From: SIG307 sp045596385 | GTDB taxonomy: Bacteria; Bacillota; Clostridia; Lachnospirales; Lachnospiraceae | Assembly: GCA_045596385.1 (NCBI GenBank) | Contig: JAZOCC010000035.1 | Location: 41,235-105,234, forward strand | Length of the DNA stretch: 64,000 nucleotides | Reading direction: 5' to 3' | Made by a program: the position numbers and the translations under genes | Shown here: positions 16,408 through 25,257 of the stretch, one piece after another | Layout: every line of letters starts with the position of its first letter | Position numbering within the stretch: position 1 is the stretch's first letter | Notes under the pieces: generated by a model | Told to the model about the DNA's origin: nothing | Database searches by the model: none | What the model saw: only the letters and a program-made list of their open reading frames with translations

Positions 16408-17698
16408 AGGTTCCTCCGATTTTCTTTCCGGCTGCTGCGCCGCTGCTCCAAGCCCATTGCAGGTTATATCCGCCGCAGGTGCCGTCGATATCCGCCAATT
16501 CTCCGGTAATAAACAGTCCCGGGACAAGCTTTGATTCCATGGATTCCGTCAGTTCCGCAAGTGGAACGCCTCCGGCACAGGCCTGTGCCTGCTCGAAACC
16601 GTTGGTATCCGTAATTTTTACCGTAAAATGCTTGATTTGTTCCGCTAAGGCGGCAGCTTCTTTTTTGCCGTAGGCAACCGCTTTCTTCGTCGGTTCCAAA
16701 CCGCACAGCTGCAACATCACATAGTTTAATTTATGATTGCAAAGCCCCGCCAACGCCTCTTCTGCAGAATTATCCTTCATTAAACGGAATCTGCGGGCAA
16801 TTTCCTCCGCGAGCTCTCCTTCTGCCAGTGCCGGGAACAAATCCAGTTCCGCAGTCACAGGCTTTTTCTGAGCCAATGCCACAGAAGCATACCGGCTTAC
16901 CTGCATCACAGGAATTCCGGAAAGGCCGTAGGCCGCAAATAATAATTCGCCTTCCTCCGAATAGGTGTCCTTCCCGATATGAAGCGTCACCCGTCCGTCG
17001 GTTCGTACGCCTGCCAGTGTCTTAAAAAACTTTCCTTCCGCCTTTAACTGTACAATGGCCGGCAGCGGCGGAATCACCGTATGTCCGAAGCTTTTCGCAA
17101 ACGGATATCCGCTACCATCGGACCCGTGGGCCGGAGAAGCCTTTCCACCGGTGGCCAGCACCATGCTTTTTCCGTAAAATGTGCCTTGATCGGTCTCGGC
17201 CGCAAAAGGTGCGGTACTTTTTTTGTGTACACTGTTATTCTCTTTGGCTACACCGTTTGCTCGGCTGCAACTCTTCTCTTCGCTCCGCATCACACGCGAC
17301 ACACGAACTCCGGTCAAACACTCCACTCCCAGCCGTTTTGCTTCCCGAGAAAGACTTTCCGCAACGGAAGCCGCCTGCTCGGAGGCCGGATAATAATAGC
17401 CGTTCCGTTCCTTGGGATACACACCGATTTCCTTAAAAAACTCCAGTGTATCCTCCAGGGAAAACGCACGAAGCACCGGCTCCGCAAAGGAAAAGTCGCT
17501 TCCTCTGAAGTAAGCCGGTTGCCAGTATTTATTCGTAAAATTGCATTTGCCGTTGCCGGTGGCATAAATCTTTTTGCAAAGCTTGTCCTTTTGCTCCAAA
17601 ACCAACACCCGACAGCCGTTTTTTGCCGCAAATATTGCCGTCACAAGGCCCGATGCTCCGCCGCCGATGACTACGGTATCAAATACCTGATTTTTCAT
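16373..17698 (-). CDS. HI0933/YhiN-family flavoprotein (BaiN-like)
   Basis: The 441-residue protein has an N-terminal FAD-binding motif VVIGGGASGLVTAIFAA, the family hallmark GNGKCNFTN, an insertion domain and a C-terminal second nucleotide contact (GELADIDGTCGGYNLQWAW). HI0933-like proteins bind FAD tightly; relatives have been implicated in bile-acid dehydroxylation (BaiN) and tRNA or redox metabolism, but the general substrate is not settled. A stretch at about 140-165 is poorly conserved-looking and rich in Ser/Lys. It is upstream of, and overlaps, the COG2509 gene. Confidence 0.87.
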   Translation of the reverse strand: MKNQVFDTVVIGGGASGLVTAIFAAKNGCRVLVLEQKDKLCKKIYATGNGKCNFTNKYWQPAYFRGSDFSFAEPVLRAFSLEDTLEFFKEIGVYPKERNGYYYPASEQAASVAESLSREAKRLGVECLTGVRVSRVMRSEEKSCSRANGVAKENNSVHKKSTAPFAAETDQGTFYGKSMVLATGGKASPAHGSDGSGYPFAKSFGHTVIPPLPAIVQLKAEGKFFKTLAGVRTDGRVTLHIGKDTYSEEGELLFAAYGLSGIPVMQVSRYASVALAQKKPVTAELDLFPALAEGELAEEIARRFRLMKDNSAEEALAGLCNHKLNYVMLQLCGLEPTKKAVAYGKKEAAALAEQIKHFTVKITDTNGFEQAQACAGGVPLAELTESMESKLVPGLFITGELADIDGTCGGYNLQWAWSSGAAAGKKIGGTYASHSTVETKH

Positions 17699-17724
17699 CC
17701 GTAACTCTCCTTGTATTTCTCACT

Positions 17725-18453
17725 CTAACTGGAAAAGCCCTCTAAAATCGAGTACAATTCCTCCCTGTCCTTTACATAAATTCCTTCGGTCAGAGCAAGC
17801 CTGTCCTCCTCTGCCAAATCCACCGCAGGAATATGGGTATACTCAAATACAGACTCCATATCACTGTAGAAAACCGTCACCATGCCGTCGGTAATGTTAA
17901 CATAAAACTTATACGGGACCTTGGACGCATCATAAGTTTTTCTTAATACTACCCTGTTCTCGGAAAACGAGATGACCTCATAGGATAACAGCCCCGCTTC
18001 GTATTCCGCCAGCGAAAGCTTCTCCATATAGTGGTTCACATACTCCGTCAGTTCTTCTCTGGTCATACCGATTAAAAAGCCCGGTGCAGTTCTTGTCACG
18101 GAATCCAGCTTCCCGGTTACCGTATTGTAGGTTTCTTCGATATACGTCACCGTCGGCAATACCGTATTATGAGTAATGACACCTGCTGCCACGTTTTCCT
18201 GCTCCTCCGCATTCAGTGCAGCCAACCGTGCCGCTTCCGCTTCGGCCTCCTGCTCCGCCAAACGGTTCAACAGTGTTCTGTTTTCTTCGCTGACCCGCAT
18301 AAGCTCCGAAGACAAACTGCTTTCCTGTTCTTTTGCCTTACGGTTAAAGTCCTTTAATGCGTTTTTATAACTGGTATAGTAACATAAACAAAACATCAAA
18401 CTCAGCGCCGCAATACTTCCGGCATATAATCCAATCTTTTTCACGGGAAACAC
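17725..18453 (-). CDS. Membrane-anchored coiled-coil protein with BofC-like C-terminal domain
   Basis: 242 residues: a membrane anchor (about 6-28), a Glu/Ala-rich coiled coil (about 38-88) and a C-terminal alpha/beta region with GFLIGMTREELTEYV and LSYEVISFSENRVVLRKTY, the pattern of BofC C-terminal domains. BofC in Bacillus controls sigma-K processing during sporulation by inhibiting the SpoIVB protease; Lachnospiraceae carry related proteins of unproven role. It lies between flavoprotein genes and a SpoVB-like flippase. The assignment rests on pattern only. Confidence 0.55.
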   Translation of the reverse strand: MFPVKKIGLYAGSIAALSLMFCLCYYTSYKNALKDFNRKAKEQESSLSSELMRVSEENRTLLNRLAEQEAEAEAARLAALNAEEQENVAAGVITHNTVLPTVTYIEETYNTVTGKLDSVTRTAPGFLIGMTREELTEYVNHYMEKLSLAEYEAGLLSYEVISFSENRVVLRKTYDASKVPYKFYVNITDGMVTVFYSDMESVFEYTHIPAVDLAEEDRLALTEGIYVKDREELYSILEGFSS

Positions 18454-18499
18454 CTCCTACTTCGAAGTGTTTCCTCATTTTTCTAATTTATACAAATAC

Positions 18500-20143
18500 C
18501 TACATCAAACGCAGTTTTTTTGCAAGACGTACCAAACGTGCGCCCATCGGCATATCCAGAAGTTCCTCCTCCGTCACCGCACGGAACATAATTAACATAA
18601 CAAAGTAAATCACAATGGCCAATGCAATTGCCGCACAAAGAGAAATCGCATTGCTCTTCGTAAGGAAAAACATTCCACGGTAAATCAATAACGCAAGCAC
18701 CGCCATAAATACCGTACAAAGGCCGATACGAAGGAAGGTCCGGTCAAGCTCCTGCACATAACCGGTTTCTTTTTTCAATTTCCGCCAGTTTAATATACTG
18801 ATAACCAGCGGGAATACCATATTACCCACCACCAGCGAATATACGCCAAGCGGTGTAAACATAAGCAATACCACATCCAGCACTAAATAGAATGCCAGCG
18901 AAATTACACCGTGAATGACAGGCACACGCATCCGGTTCACACCCTGTAAAATACTGTTGGTAGCCGTAGAATAGGCAAAAAAGATAATGGATGCCGCACC
19001 GATGTACATCATCCGTGAGGTCATGGTAAGAGCCTCACCCGTGTCTCCGAATACAAACTGCATGATTGGAGCCGCCAGCACCGCCATACCGCCCGCACAT
19101 GGAAACGCAATGAGCATATTAAGCTTTATGGCCTGGGCAATTCGCCCGTGCAAAAGCTCCTTATTTTTCTGGGTGAAGGCCTGCACAATGCTCGGCAGGG
19201 TGGCCATACCGATGGAGGATGCAACCGCAATCGGCACATTGGTCATAAGACGGTATTTACCGGAATAACGGCCGAACATAGTCCGGCGCACCAGCTCCTC
19301 CACTCCTTTATAGTCAAAAATCTGATTCATCAACACACTGTCTAAAAAACTGCTGATGGAATATACCGTCTGGTTCAGAATAATCGGAATTGTAGTTAAC
19401 AGCAAAATCCGAAGTAAAAACGCCCGGTCTTCATAAGCTCCGATTTTATCCTTCTGTACTCTGCGTTTCAAATACGGATAATAGCAAAAAAACACAAATA
19501 ACAGGAAAACAAGCGCCGTAAGTGCACCGCATAACGTACCTAACGTGCCTCCTGCCGCACCGTAAGCGGAAATCTTATCCGAAGCGCTGAAATGACTGAT
19601 GAGCATCTTTGCCGCAACAACACTGACTACTGCATTTACAATCTGCTCTAAAATCTGGGATACAGAGGTCGGAATCACCGTATGCTTGCCCTGGAAAAAA
19701 CCTCGGATAACACCCATAATCGAGAATACAAAGATGGTCGGAGCCAGTACCTTTAACGGAATGGCAGTACTCAGATCCGCCTCCTTAAAAATATGCTCCG
19801 CAATAAAATCCGCACCCACAAACAACAATAGCGATGCAAGAAAGCCGAGAATTGCGGCAAATACAAGCCCCACCTGCAACAAATGATAAGAATTACCGTA
19901 TTCCTTTTTATCCTCTCGTTCGGAGATCAGCTTGGAAATCGCCGTCGGAATACTATAGGTAGACAATAACAGTGCAATATTATATACTTCAAAGGCATTG
20001 GAATAAGCACCGAGGCCGTCGTCCCCGATGGTATTTGCAAGCGGAATCCGGTAAATCAGACCGATGAGCCGGACAATGACCGAGGCCGCCGCCAGTATAA
20101 TTCCCTGCGTAATAAAACTCGCTTGTTTCTCTCTTCCTGCCAT
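18500..20143 (-). CDS. SpoVB/MurJ-type polysaccharide or lipid II flippase
   Basis: 547 residues with about 14 transmembrane segments and the MOP-superfamily start (GIILAAASVIVRLIGLIYRI, then a GAYSNAFEVYNIALLLSTYSIPTAISKLI segment) typical of SpoVB/YtgP proteins. These flip lipid-linked precursors such as lipid II across the membrane; SpoVB acts in spore cortex synthesis while YtgP/MurJ-like members act in growth. Which role applies cannot be told from the sequence. It follows ybeY by 14 bases and so may be cotranscribed with the yqfC-ybeY block. Confidence 0.85.
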   Translation of the reverse strand: MAGREKQASFITQGIILAAASVIVRLIGLIYRIPLANTIGDDGLGAYSNAFEVYNIALLLSTYSIPTAISKLISEREDKKEYGNSYHLLQVGLVFAAILGFLASLLLFVGADFIAEHIFKEADLSTAIPLKVLAPTIFVFSIMGVIRGFFQGKHTVIPTSVSQILEQIVNAVVSVVAAKMLISHFSASDKISAYGAAGGTLGTLCGALTALVFLLFVFFCYYPYLKRRVQKDKIGAYEDRAFLLRILLLTTIPIILNQTVYSISSFLDSVLMNQIFDYKGVEELVRRTMFGRYSGKYRLMTNVPIAVASSIGMATLPSIVQAFTQKNKELLHGRIAQAIKLNMLIAFPCAGGMAVLAAPIMQFVFGDTGEALTMTSRMMYIGAASIIFFAYSTATNSILQGVNRMRVPVIHGVISLAFYLVLDVVLLMFTPLGVYSLVVGNMVFPLVISILNWRKLKKETGYVQELDRTFLRIGLCTVFMAVLALLIYRGMFFLTKSNAISLCAAIALAIVIYFVMLIMFRAVTEEELLDMPMGARLVRLAKKLRLM

Positions 20144-20157
20144 AACAAAAACTCCGT

Positions 20158-20655
20158 TTATCGATAAATTTGAAGCGCATCCATAATATGACGCTGCTTT
20201 TCTTCCATAATCAGTCGTTCCTCTTCTTCCATGTGGTCAAAGCCGCACAAATGAAGAACGCTGTGGGCAAGTAAAAAGCCCAGCTCCCGTTCTGTAGAAT
20301 GTCCGAACTCCTCTGCCTGGGAAAGAACTCTCTCTACAGAAATCACAATATCACCCAACATCAACTCGCCGGTCTCCGGATGAAACACCTCGGGCTGCTC
20401 CTCCTCCAGTGTATCGAATACACCCGGTTCCGGATACTCTCCGATAGGGAACGACAATACATCCGTCGGTGCATCAATGTCACGGTTTTCCCGGTTAATT
20501 TCACGAATGGCTTCATTATCCGTAAATAACACGTTTACTTCCGCCTCGTAAGGACATTCGATATAATCCAACGCTCCGTTAATCACACGCTCCGTAAGTG
20601 CCTTATAATCAAAGGTAAACGGTAGTTTGGTCTCTTCTTCGATCGTTATTGTCAA
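20158..20655 (-). CDS. ybeY: Endoribonuclease YbeY (rRNA maturation factor)
   Basis: The 165-residue metalloprotein carries the family zinc motif H-x3-H-x5-H in HSVLHLCGFDH and the upstream DVLSFP segment. YbeY takes part in 16S rRNA 3-prime end maturation and ribosome quality control. Its start overlaps the stop of the HD-domain gene by four bases (ATGA). The order yqfC, yqfD, phoH, HD protein, ybeY matches B. subtilis. Confidence 0.95.
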   Translation of the reverse strand: MTITIEEETKLPFTFDYKALTERVINGALDYIECPYEAEVNVLFTDNEAIREINRENRDIDAPTDVLSFPIGEYPEPGVFDTLEEEQPEVFHPETGELMLGDIVISVERVLSQAEEFGHSTERELGFLLAHSVLHLCGFDHMEEEERLIMEEKQRHIMDALQIYR

Positions 20656-22034
20656 AACATATCCTCCTTTATTACCTCCGCCATGGTGTTACGGATTAAA
20701 GCCAGATCCGCAGCAGTCAGACCGCTGTAGTTCAAATCTCCCTTGGTCAAACGAAGATTAATCGCTTTCTCAATGACCTTTACAATCACAATTTTACCCT
20801 TTTGGGTCTTCTTTAAATGCTCGCACATACCACAGATATTATCCGTCAAAAGAAGCAATGCAGCCTCCTTGGATGTCGGCTTGTCTCCGTCCACCGTATG
20901 CTCCCGTAACACCTCCCGCAATTCCTGCGGAAAATCCTCGTCCTTTGCCACTGCCAGAGTGTTTATAAGCGATTTTTCTCCGTACAGCCGACCGATTTCG
21001 TGATAGTATCCGCCACATTTTACCAATGTCGTATTTACGTCACTCATTTGTTCCGCTACCTCAGCAGCAAACAGCGCTACACGGCGGACATGTAAAAACG
21101 CATGCGGAAACTTCTTGAAAAAACGCTCCAAAAGCGGATGAGTTTCGTCGCAAAGAATCTCCAGCTGTCCCGTCAGAGCTTCATTTTCTACCCGTTTTCC
21201 TAAGTAAACCGCAAGATTCGGTAACTCCTCCGGGTAAGCCGTCTGCTTCGGTACGGCATCCGTCCTCGTTGCTTCCTCGCCCTCCGTCATAGCAATATAT
21301 GCCGATACATTGGCATCCTGTTCCTCCGCTCCGGCCGCCAGCTCCTCCAAAAACTCAAAGCTTTCACTCTGCTCCTGCAACAGTATGGTTTCCTGCAATC
21401 CCTTGGACAATAAAAGGACCGCACAAATCACTACGGCATACACAACTGCCACGCAGAAAATATCATTGGACGGAGTGGCAGAATCCATGGTAACATAGCA
21501 AACGATTCTTACACAAATTAAAATTGCCGCCACGGATATCAGAATATTGACCGCATCCTTCCATACCTTGGCATGAGGCATTACAAAACCGAACAAAACC
21601 AGACATAGCACCTGAATAATCAATACCTCAGACAAAAGCACCGGTTGCAGACTTCCGATAATATATAACAAAAAGATATTTAAGAACATACCGAAACGAA
21701 GCTTCAGGGCGCATAAAATCAACATTCCCCCGAAAGTCCAAAACGGAAATGTAAACGGTCGGTCAAACAGCAGTAAAAATGCCACTGAAATAAGATAGGC
21801 AAGCGGGATTAACCAGAACCGGAACCCTTCCGTTGTCTTCGGTTCAAACACTGTACCGAACACTAAGGCTCCCACCGCCAATACTACCGCAAATACCAGA
21901 TAAACCGGCCGCAAGGCTTGTCCGCCCTCCTGTAAATACGGCACAAAAACCGCACTTCCTATCATCAAAATCCCCATCAACAGACTCCAAAGCACTGTTC
22001 TTCCGGGATTATTTCCTCTGTTTTTTGTACTCAT
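20652..22034 (-). CDS. Shortened PgpH/YqfF-like membrane protein with altered HD domain
   Basis: 460 residues, with about eight membrane segments (15-210) followed by a cytoplasmic HD-like domain (about 290-440). It occupies the exact position of pgpH (yqfF), the c-di-AMP phosphodiesterase gene. Compared with that family, the large extracellular 7TMR-HDED domain is missing and the metal-binding signature is changed: FLHVRRVALFA (His315) is kept, but the HD pair reads YYHEIGR (His345-Glu346) and the downstream NPHD and HHGT-type motifs are not seen. It may therefore be inactive as a hydrolase or regulatory. The ATG lies four bases before phoH's stop region. Confidence 0.75.
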   Translation of the reverse strand: MSTKNRGNNPGRTVLWSLLMGILMIGSAVFVPYLQEGGQALRPVYLVFAVVLAVGALVFGTVFEPKTTEGFRFWLIPLAYLISVAFLLLFDRPFTFPFWTFGGMLILCALKLRFGMFLNIFLLYIIGSLQPVLLSEVLIIQVLCLVLFGFVMPHAKVWKDAVNILISVAAILICVRIVCYVTMDSATPSNDIFCVAVVYAVVICAVLLLSKGLQETILLQEQSESFEFLEELAAGAEEQDANVSAYIAMTEGEEATRTDAVPKQTAYPEELPNLAVYLGKRVENEALTGQLEILCDETHPLLERFFKKFPHAFLHVRRVALFAAEVAEQMSDVNTTLVKCGGYYHEIGRLYGEKSLINTLAVAKDEDFPQELREVLREHTVDGDKPTSKEAALLLLTDNICGMCEHLKKTQKGKIVIVKVIEKAINLRLTKGDLNYSGLTAADLALIRNTMAEVIKEDMF

Positions 22035-22037
22035 ATA

Positions 22038-23210
22038 CTACTTCCGCGCAAAGAAGCGCTCCCCCTTCTTCTTCATTGCAGGTTTTCCTGCATTACCGGA
22101 CTTTTTCTCAAAGGTTACCGTTTTCTTCGTAAACTCCGAAGGCTTCTTAGTCCCCTCCGCCAACGGTTTATTTTGCCCCTCCGGATTCTTTCTTACGATG
22201 TCCGCAGACTTTCCTGTAGCCGGAACTTCTTTCTTCGGTAAAGGACGCTTTATTGTCTTCTGCTCATACTCATCGTAAGCATGTACAATCTTCTGTACCA
22301 GCGGATGACGTACAACATCCTGGGAGGTCAGTTCACAAATGCCGATATCGTCAATCTTATTTAACACACGCAAAGCCACATCAAGGCCGGAGGTAGCACC
22401 GCTCGGCAAGTCCTTCTGGGACAGGTCACCGGTAATAATTACCTTGGAACCGAAGCCGATACGGGTCAGAAACATCTTCATCTGGGCCGGCGTCGTATTC
22501 TGGGCTTCATCCAGAATAATAAAGGCATTATCCAAGGTTCTGCCTCGCATATAGGCAAGAGGAGCCACTTCAATGAGGCCCTTTTCCATATTCTTTGTAA
22601 AGCTGTCGGCACCCATAATCTGGTATAACGCATCATAAAGCGGACGCAAATACGGGTCTACCTTGCTCTGTAAATCTCCGGGAAGGAAGCCAAGCTTTTC
22701 TCCCGCTTCAATGGCCGGACGGGTCAGAATAATACGGCTTACCTCATCGTTTTTAAAGGCAGTAATGCCCATAGCCATGGCAAGATAGGTCTTACCGGTA
22801 CCGGCAGGACCTACGCCGAACACAATCATCTTCTTACGGATCATATCCACATACTGTTTCTGACCAAGGGTCTTCGGCTTAATCGGTTTGCCCTGAATCG
22901 TATGACAAATGGTATCCTTGTCAATCTCCGTCACCGCAGCCTCCTGGGCTTTCGGAAGCAACGACAGCGCATATGACACATTTTGCTCCGTAATGGCATT
23001 GCCACGCTCGGATAACAAACAAAGCTGGTCAATAACACGCTTTGCCTGCTCTGCCGCCTCTTCCGTACCTAAAATCTTTAACTTATCGTCACGAACAATC
23101 AGTGTTACACCTAAGTTTTTCTCAATCAGCTTGGCATAGGCGTCAAACTGCCCGAAAATATTTCTGCTATGCTCCACCGGAAGGTTCATCATTGTTTCCA
23201 CTATACTCAT
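22038..23210 (-). CDS. PhoH-family ATPase (PhoL-like)
   Basis: About 390 residues. An N-terminal KH-like region (about 15-80) is followed by the PhoH ATPase domain with Walker A GPAGTGKTYLAMAMG, the IILTRPAIEAGEKLGFLPGDL segment and a Walker B FIILDEAQN. PhoH/PhoL proteins are RNA-linked ATPases that pair genetically with YbeY. A basic, low-complexity tail of about 65 residues (Lys/Pro/Gly-rich) extends beyond the usual domain. The start is inside the end of yqfD (44-base overlap); a second Met six codons on is also possible. Confidence 0.92.
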   Translation of the reverse strand: MSIVETMMNLPVEHSRNIFGQFDAYAKLIEKNLGVTLIVRDDKLKILGTEEAAEQAKRVIDQLCLLSERGNAITEQNVSYALSLLPKAQEAAVTEIDKDTICHTIQGKPIKPKTLGQKQYVDMIRKKMIVFGVGPAGTGKTYLAMAMGITAFKNDEVSRIILTRPAIEAGEKLGFLPGDLQSKVDPYLRPLYDALYQIMGADSFTKNMEKGLIEVAPLAYMRGRTLDNAFIILDEAQNTTPAQMKMFLTRIGFGSKVIITGDLSQKDLPSGATSGLDVALRVLNKIDDIGICELTSQDVVRHPLVQKIVHAYDEYEQKTIKRPLPKKEVPATGKSADIVRKNPEGQNKPLAEGTKKPSEFTKKTVTFEKKSGNAGKPAMKKKGERFFARK

Positions 23211-24435
23211 CTGCGTTTCCAAGCCTCCACTCATCTTCCTGTACCGCCACCTGTTCCCAGGCCTCCGCTAACAGGAGTAATTTTCCCTCTGTCTTTACCG
23301 TATCCGTCCCTACCGTTGTCTTTGTTTCCGCAGAAAGAACTATGGTACGATTCTTCGTCAGATACGATACATAACGGTCCAGTGCCTGCTTTGCAAGAAC
23401 CTCCGCTTCTTCCTTTGTATAATCCCGTACTTCGGGAATATACTCGGAAACCGTGCTTTTTTGTACACGGAACGGTAACGGAAAATGCTTATGCAGGGAC
23501 AACACCGCATCCTCTGTTATTATAGCATAATTTGTATAAGAATGACTAGGCATATGCGAAAATATTTTTTTATTTCCGTAAGAAAATGTATAACCATTTT
23601 TCTTCTCACCGGTAAAGTGCTTTTCCTCTGTCTTCCTTGAAAAGCTGTGGGTATAGTTTTTCACTGTTTTTAGCGTTATATCCGCATCTGCGGCCACCGC
23701 ATACCGATTTACCTCTACATCATTATCCCCGATAACGGAAATCACACCACTGACTAAAATATCGCCTTTCTTTACCACATCTCCCTCTTTTACAAGAGGC
23801 GTTCCTCTGCGGCATATCAAGGATTCCACCATACCGTCCGCTGTGGCCACCAGATGGACCGGTGTTGTATTTTCCTCCTGCAACATCGGCATATCCGTTT
23901 CCGCCACCAGCAAAAACAGCTTGGTTCCCCGCAGTTCTGCCGACACCCAGCCGATGTCCGGATAATCAATGCGAAGCTTCCGCTCAATTTCAGTACAGTT
24001 TATCGCATCACACCGCATTCCGCATACCACGCCGGTCTCCCGCAGATAGGACAGCAACTCCTCCTCTGTATGGACAAAACCGCCTGTTACGGAAATATCC
24101 CATACAAACCGTGACAACAGCCAGATAAGCCAGAAACAATAAATACCGCCTGCAAAAAACGCAATGCGGTTTCGATATTTCTTTATAAAAAACGGCAATC
24201 CCAGTCTCTTTCGCACATAAGGAATGCAATGAGCTTTTTTCGCTACACTTCGTACCCGGAAATAGTCCCGAAGCTTTAGTTTCGCCACATATACCGTGCC
24301 ATTCTCCGTAACTCTTGTACTTACCTCGTACAAAGGAATCTTTCTACTGCGGCATACGTTAAAAAAACGTTCCGGAGAGGCTCCCCGAAGTTCAACAAAC
24401 ACCGTTCCGTTAAAAAAATCAAACAGTCGTTTCAT
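23167..24435 (-). CDS. yqfD: Sporulation protein YqfD
   Basis: 422 residues: an N-terminal cytoplasmic region of about 90 residues, one membrane segment (about 92-112) and a large exterior domain. The family features WLLSRFVWDISVTGG and the repeated GTPLVKEGDVVKKGDILVSG turn are present. YqfD (SpoIV-related) is made under sigma-E in the mother cell of spore-formers and, with YqfC, is needed for normal spore coat or engulfment-stage development; its biochemical role is unknown. It starts 12 bases after yqfC. Confidence 0.9.
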   Translation of the reverse strand: MKRLFDFFNGTVFVELRGASPERFFNVCRSRKIPLYEVSTRVTENGTVYVAKLKLRDYFRVRSVAKKAHCIPYVRKRLGLPFFIKKYRNRIAFFAGGIYCFWLIWLLSRFVWDISVTGGFVHTEEELLSYLRETGVVCGMRCDAINCTEIERKLRIDYPDIGWVSAELRGTKLFLLVAETDMPMLQEENTTPVHLVATADGMVESLICRRGTPLVKEGDVVKKGDILVSGVISVIGDNDVEVNRYAVAADADITLKTVKNYTHSFSRKTEEKHFTGEKKNGYTFSYGNKKIFSHMPSHSYTNYAIITEDAVLSLHKHFPLPFRVQKSTVSEYIPEVRDYTKEEAEVLAKQALDRYVSYLTKNRTIVLSAETKTTVGTDTVKTEGKLLLLAEAWEQVAVQEDEWRLGNADEYSGNNDEPSGGA

Positions 24436-24447
24436 CCGTCTTCCCCC

Positions 24448-24816
24448 TTACCCATTGCTTTCCCGATAGAACGCTCCGGATATTGTCCCTACAATCCGAA
24501 GCTCCTCCGGCAAAAAATATTCCAGGCGAAGACAATTCCCTTCCACACACAACTCATACTTTTTTGTTTTTAAACGAATCCGGCAATCGGTATATTCCGT
24601 TACGGAAGTAAAATTCCGCACAATCATACAATGTCTGCCGGCCAGATACACCATCATTTCTCCCGCCACGTCCCCTGTTAAAGATACTGTATCCGTCAAC
24701 CGTTCAAAAAACGAGGCATATTCTTTTTTCTCTTTCTTTTCCGCACGTTTTACCTGCAAATAAAGGTCTTTCTTTCCTTCGGTCTTTTTGCGTTTCCGTA
24801 CCCTGTACTTCGCCAT
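24448..24816 (-). CDS. yqfC: YabP/YqfC-family sporulation protein
   Basis: 122 residues with a basic N-terminus (1-35) and a beta-rich YabP/YqfC domain (about 40-115) including DVAGEMMVYLAGRHCMIVRNF and VEGNCLRLEYFLPEELRIVGTI-type segments. It is the first gene of the yqfC-yqfD-phoH-HD-ybeY block. Family members are sigma-E controlled in Bacillus. I do not see a convincing vegetative promoter between the rpsU terminator and this gene, which would fit sporulation control. Confidence 0.88.
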   Translation of the reverse strand: MAKYRVRKRKKTEGKKDLYLQVKRAEKKEKKEYASFFERLTDTVSLTGDVAGEMMVYLAGRHCMIVRNFTSVTEYTDCRIRLKTKKYELCVEGNCLRLEYFLPEELRIVGTISGAFYRESNG

Positions 24817-24874
24817 GCCGCCTCCGTAAACATTCCCTTACTTTCCAGTATATTGTGGTTCAAAACGTAAAATA

Positions 24875-24898
24875 CCCCTTAATCCGAAGATTAAGGGG
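24875..24898. terminator. Terminator after rpsU
   Basis: A perfect nine-base stem (CCCCTTAAT / ATTAAGGGG, six-base loop). T-rich sequence follows in both directions (CTTTTT on plus, TATTTT on minus). Confidence 0.7.
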
Positions 24899-24910
24899 CT
24901 TTTTCGCACA

Positions 24911-25087
24911 TTATTTATACTTGCGCTTACGAGCAGCTTCAGACTTCTTCTTACGTCTTACGCTCGGCTTCTCGTAATGCTCTCTCTTGCGAATCTCCTG
25001 CTGAATGCCAGCCTTTGCGCAGTTTCTCTTGAATCTGCGGAGAGCGCTGTCGAGGGATTCATTCTCTTTTACGATAACATTCGACAT
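24911..25087 (-). CDS. rpsU: Ribosomal protein bS21
   Basis: A 58-residue reading frame starts MSNVIVKENESLDSALRRFK and ends in a strongly basic KPSVRRKKKSEAARKRKYK tail, the full bS21 pattern. bS21 is a small-subunit protein that helps initiation. It sits directly upstream of the yqfC-yqfD block, as in other Clostridia and Bacilli. It has its own promoter and terminator. GGAGG is about 12 bases before the ATG, a long spacing. Confidence 0.97.
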   Translation of the reverse strand: MSNVIVKENESLDSALRRFKRNCAKAGIQQEIRKREHYEKPSVRRKKKSEAARKRKYK

Positions 25088-25107
25088 CTTCTCACCTAAC
25101 CTCCCTC

Positions 25108-25136
25108 CAGTTGTGTATTGTGCCTATATACAACTG
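25108..25136 (-). repeat. Leader hairpin of the rpsU mRNA
   Basis: CAGTTGT and ACAACTG arms lie in the leader just ahead of the GGAGG site. It could control access to the ribosome binding site, but there is no direct evidence. Confidence 0.4.
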
Positions 25137-25165
25137 TTTGGGTATTTTATAATAGCACTACATAG

Positions 25166-25193
25166 ATTATATCATAAAAATTCCATTCGTCAA
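25166..25193 (-). promoter_or_regulatory. Promoter of rpsU
   Basis: TTGACG (25193-25188), a 16-base gap and TATAAT (25171-25166) preceded by TGA (extended -10) on the minus strand. Confidence 0.75.
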
Positions 25194-25257
25194 TAAGAAA
25201 TTTAAAATTGTTGGAATTTTTTTGAAAACTTTTGACCGACAGGTAACAATCCTCGAC

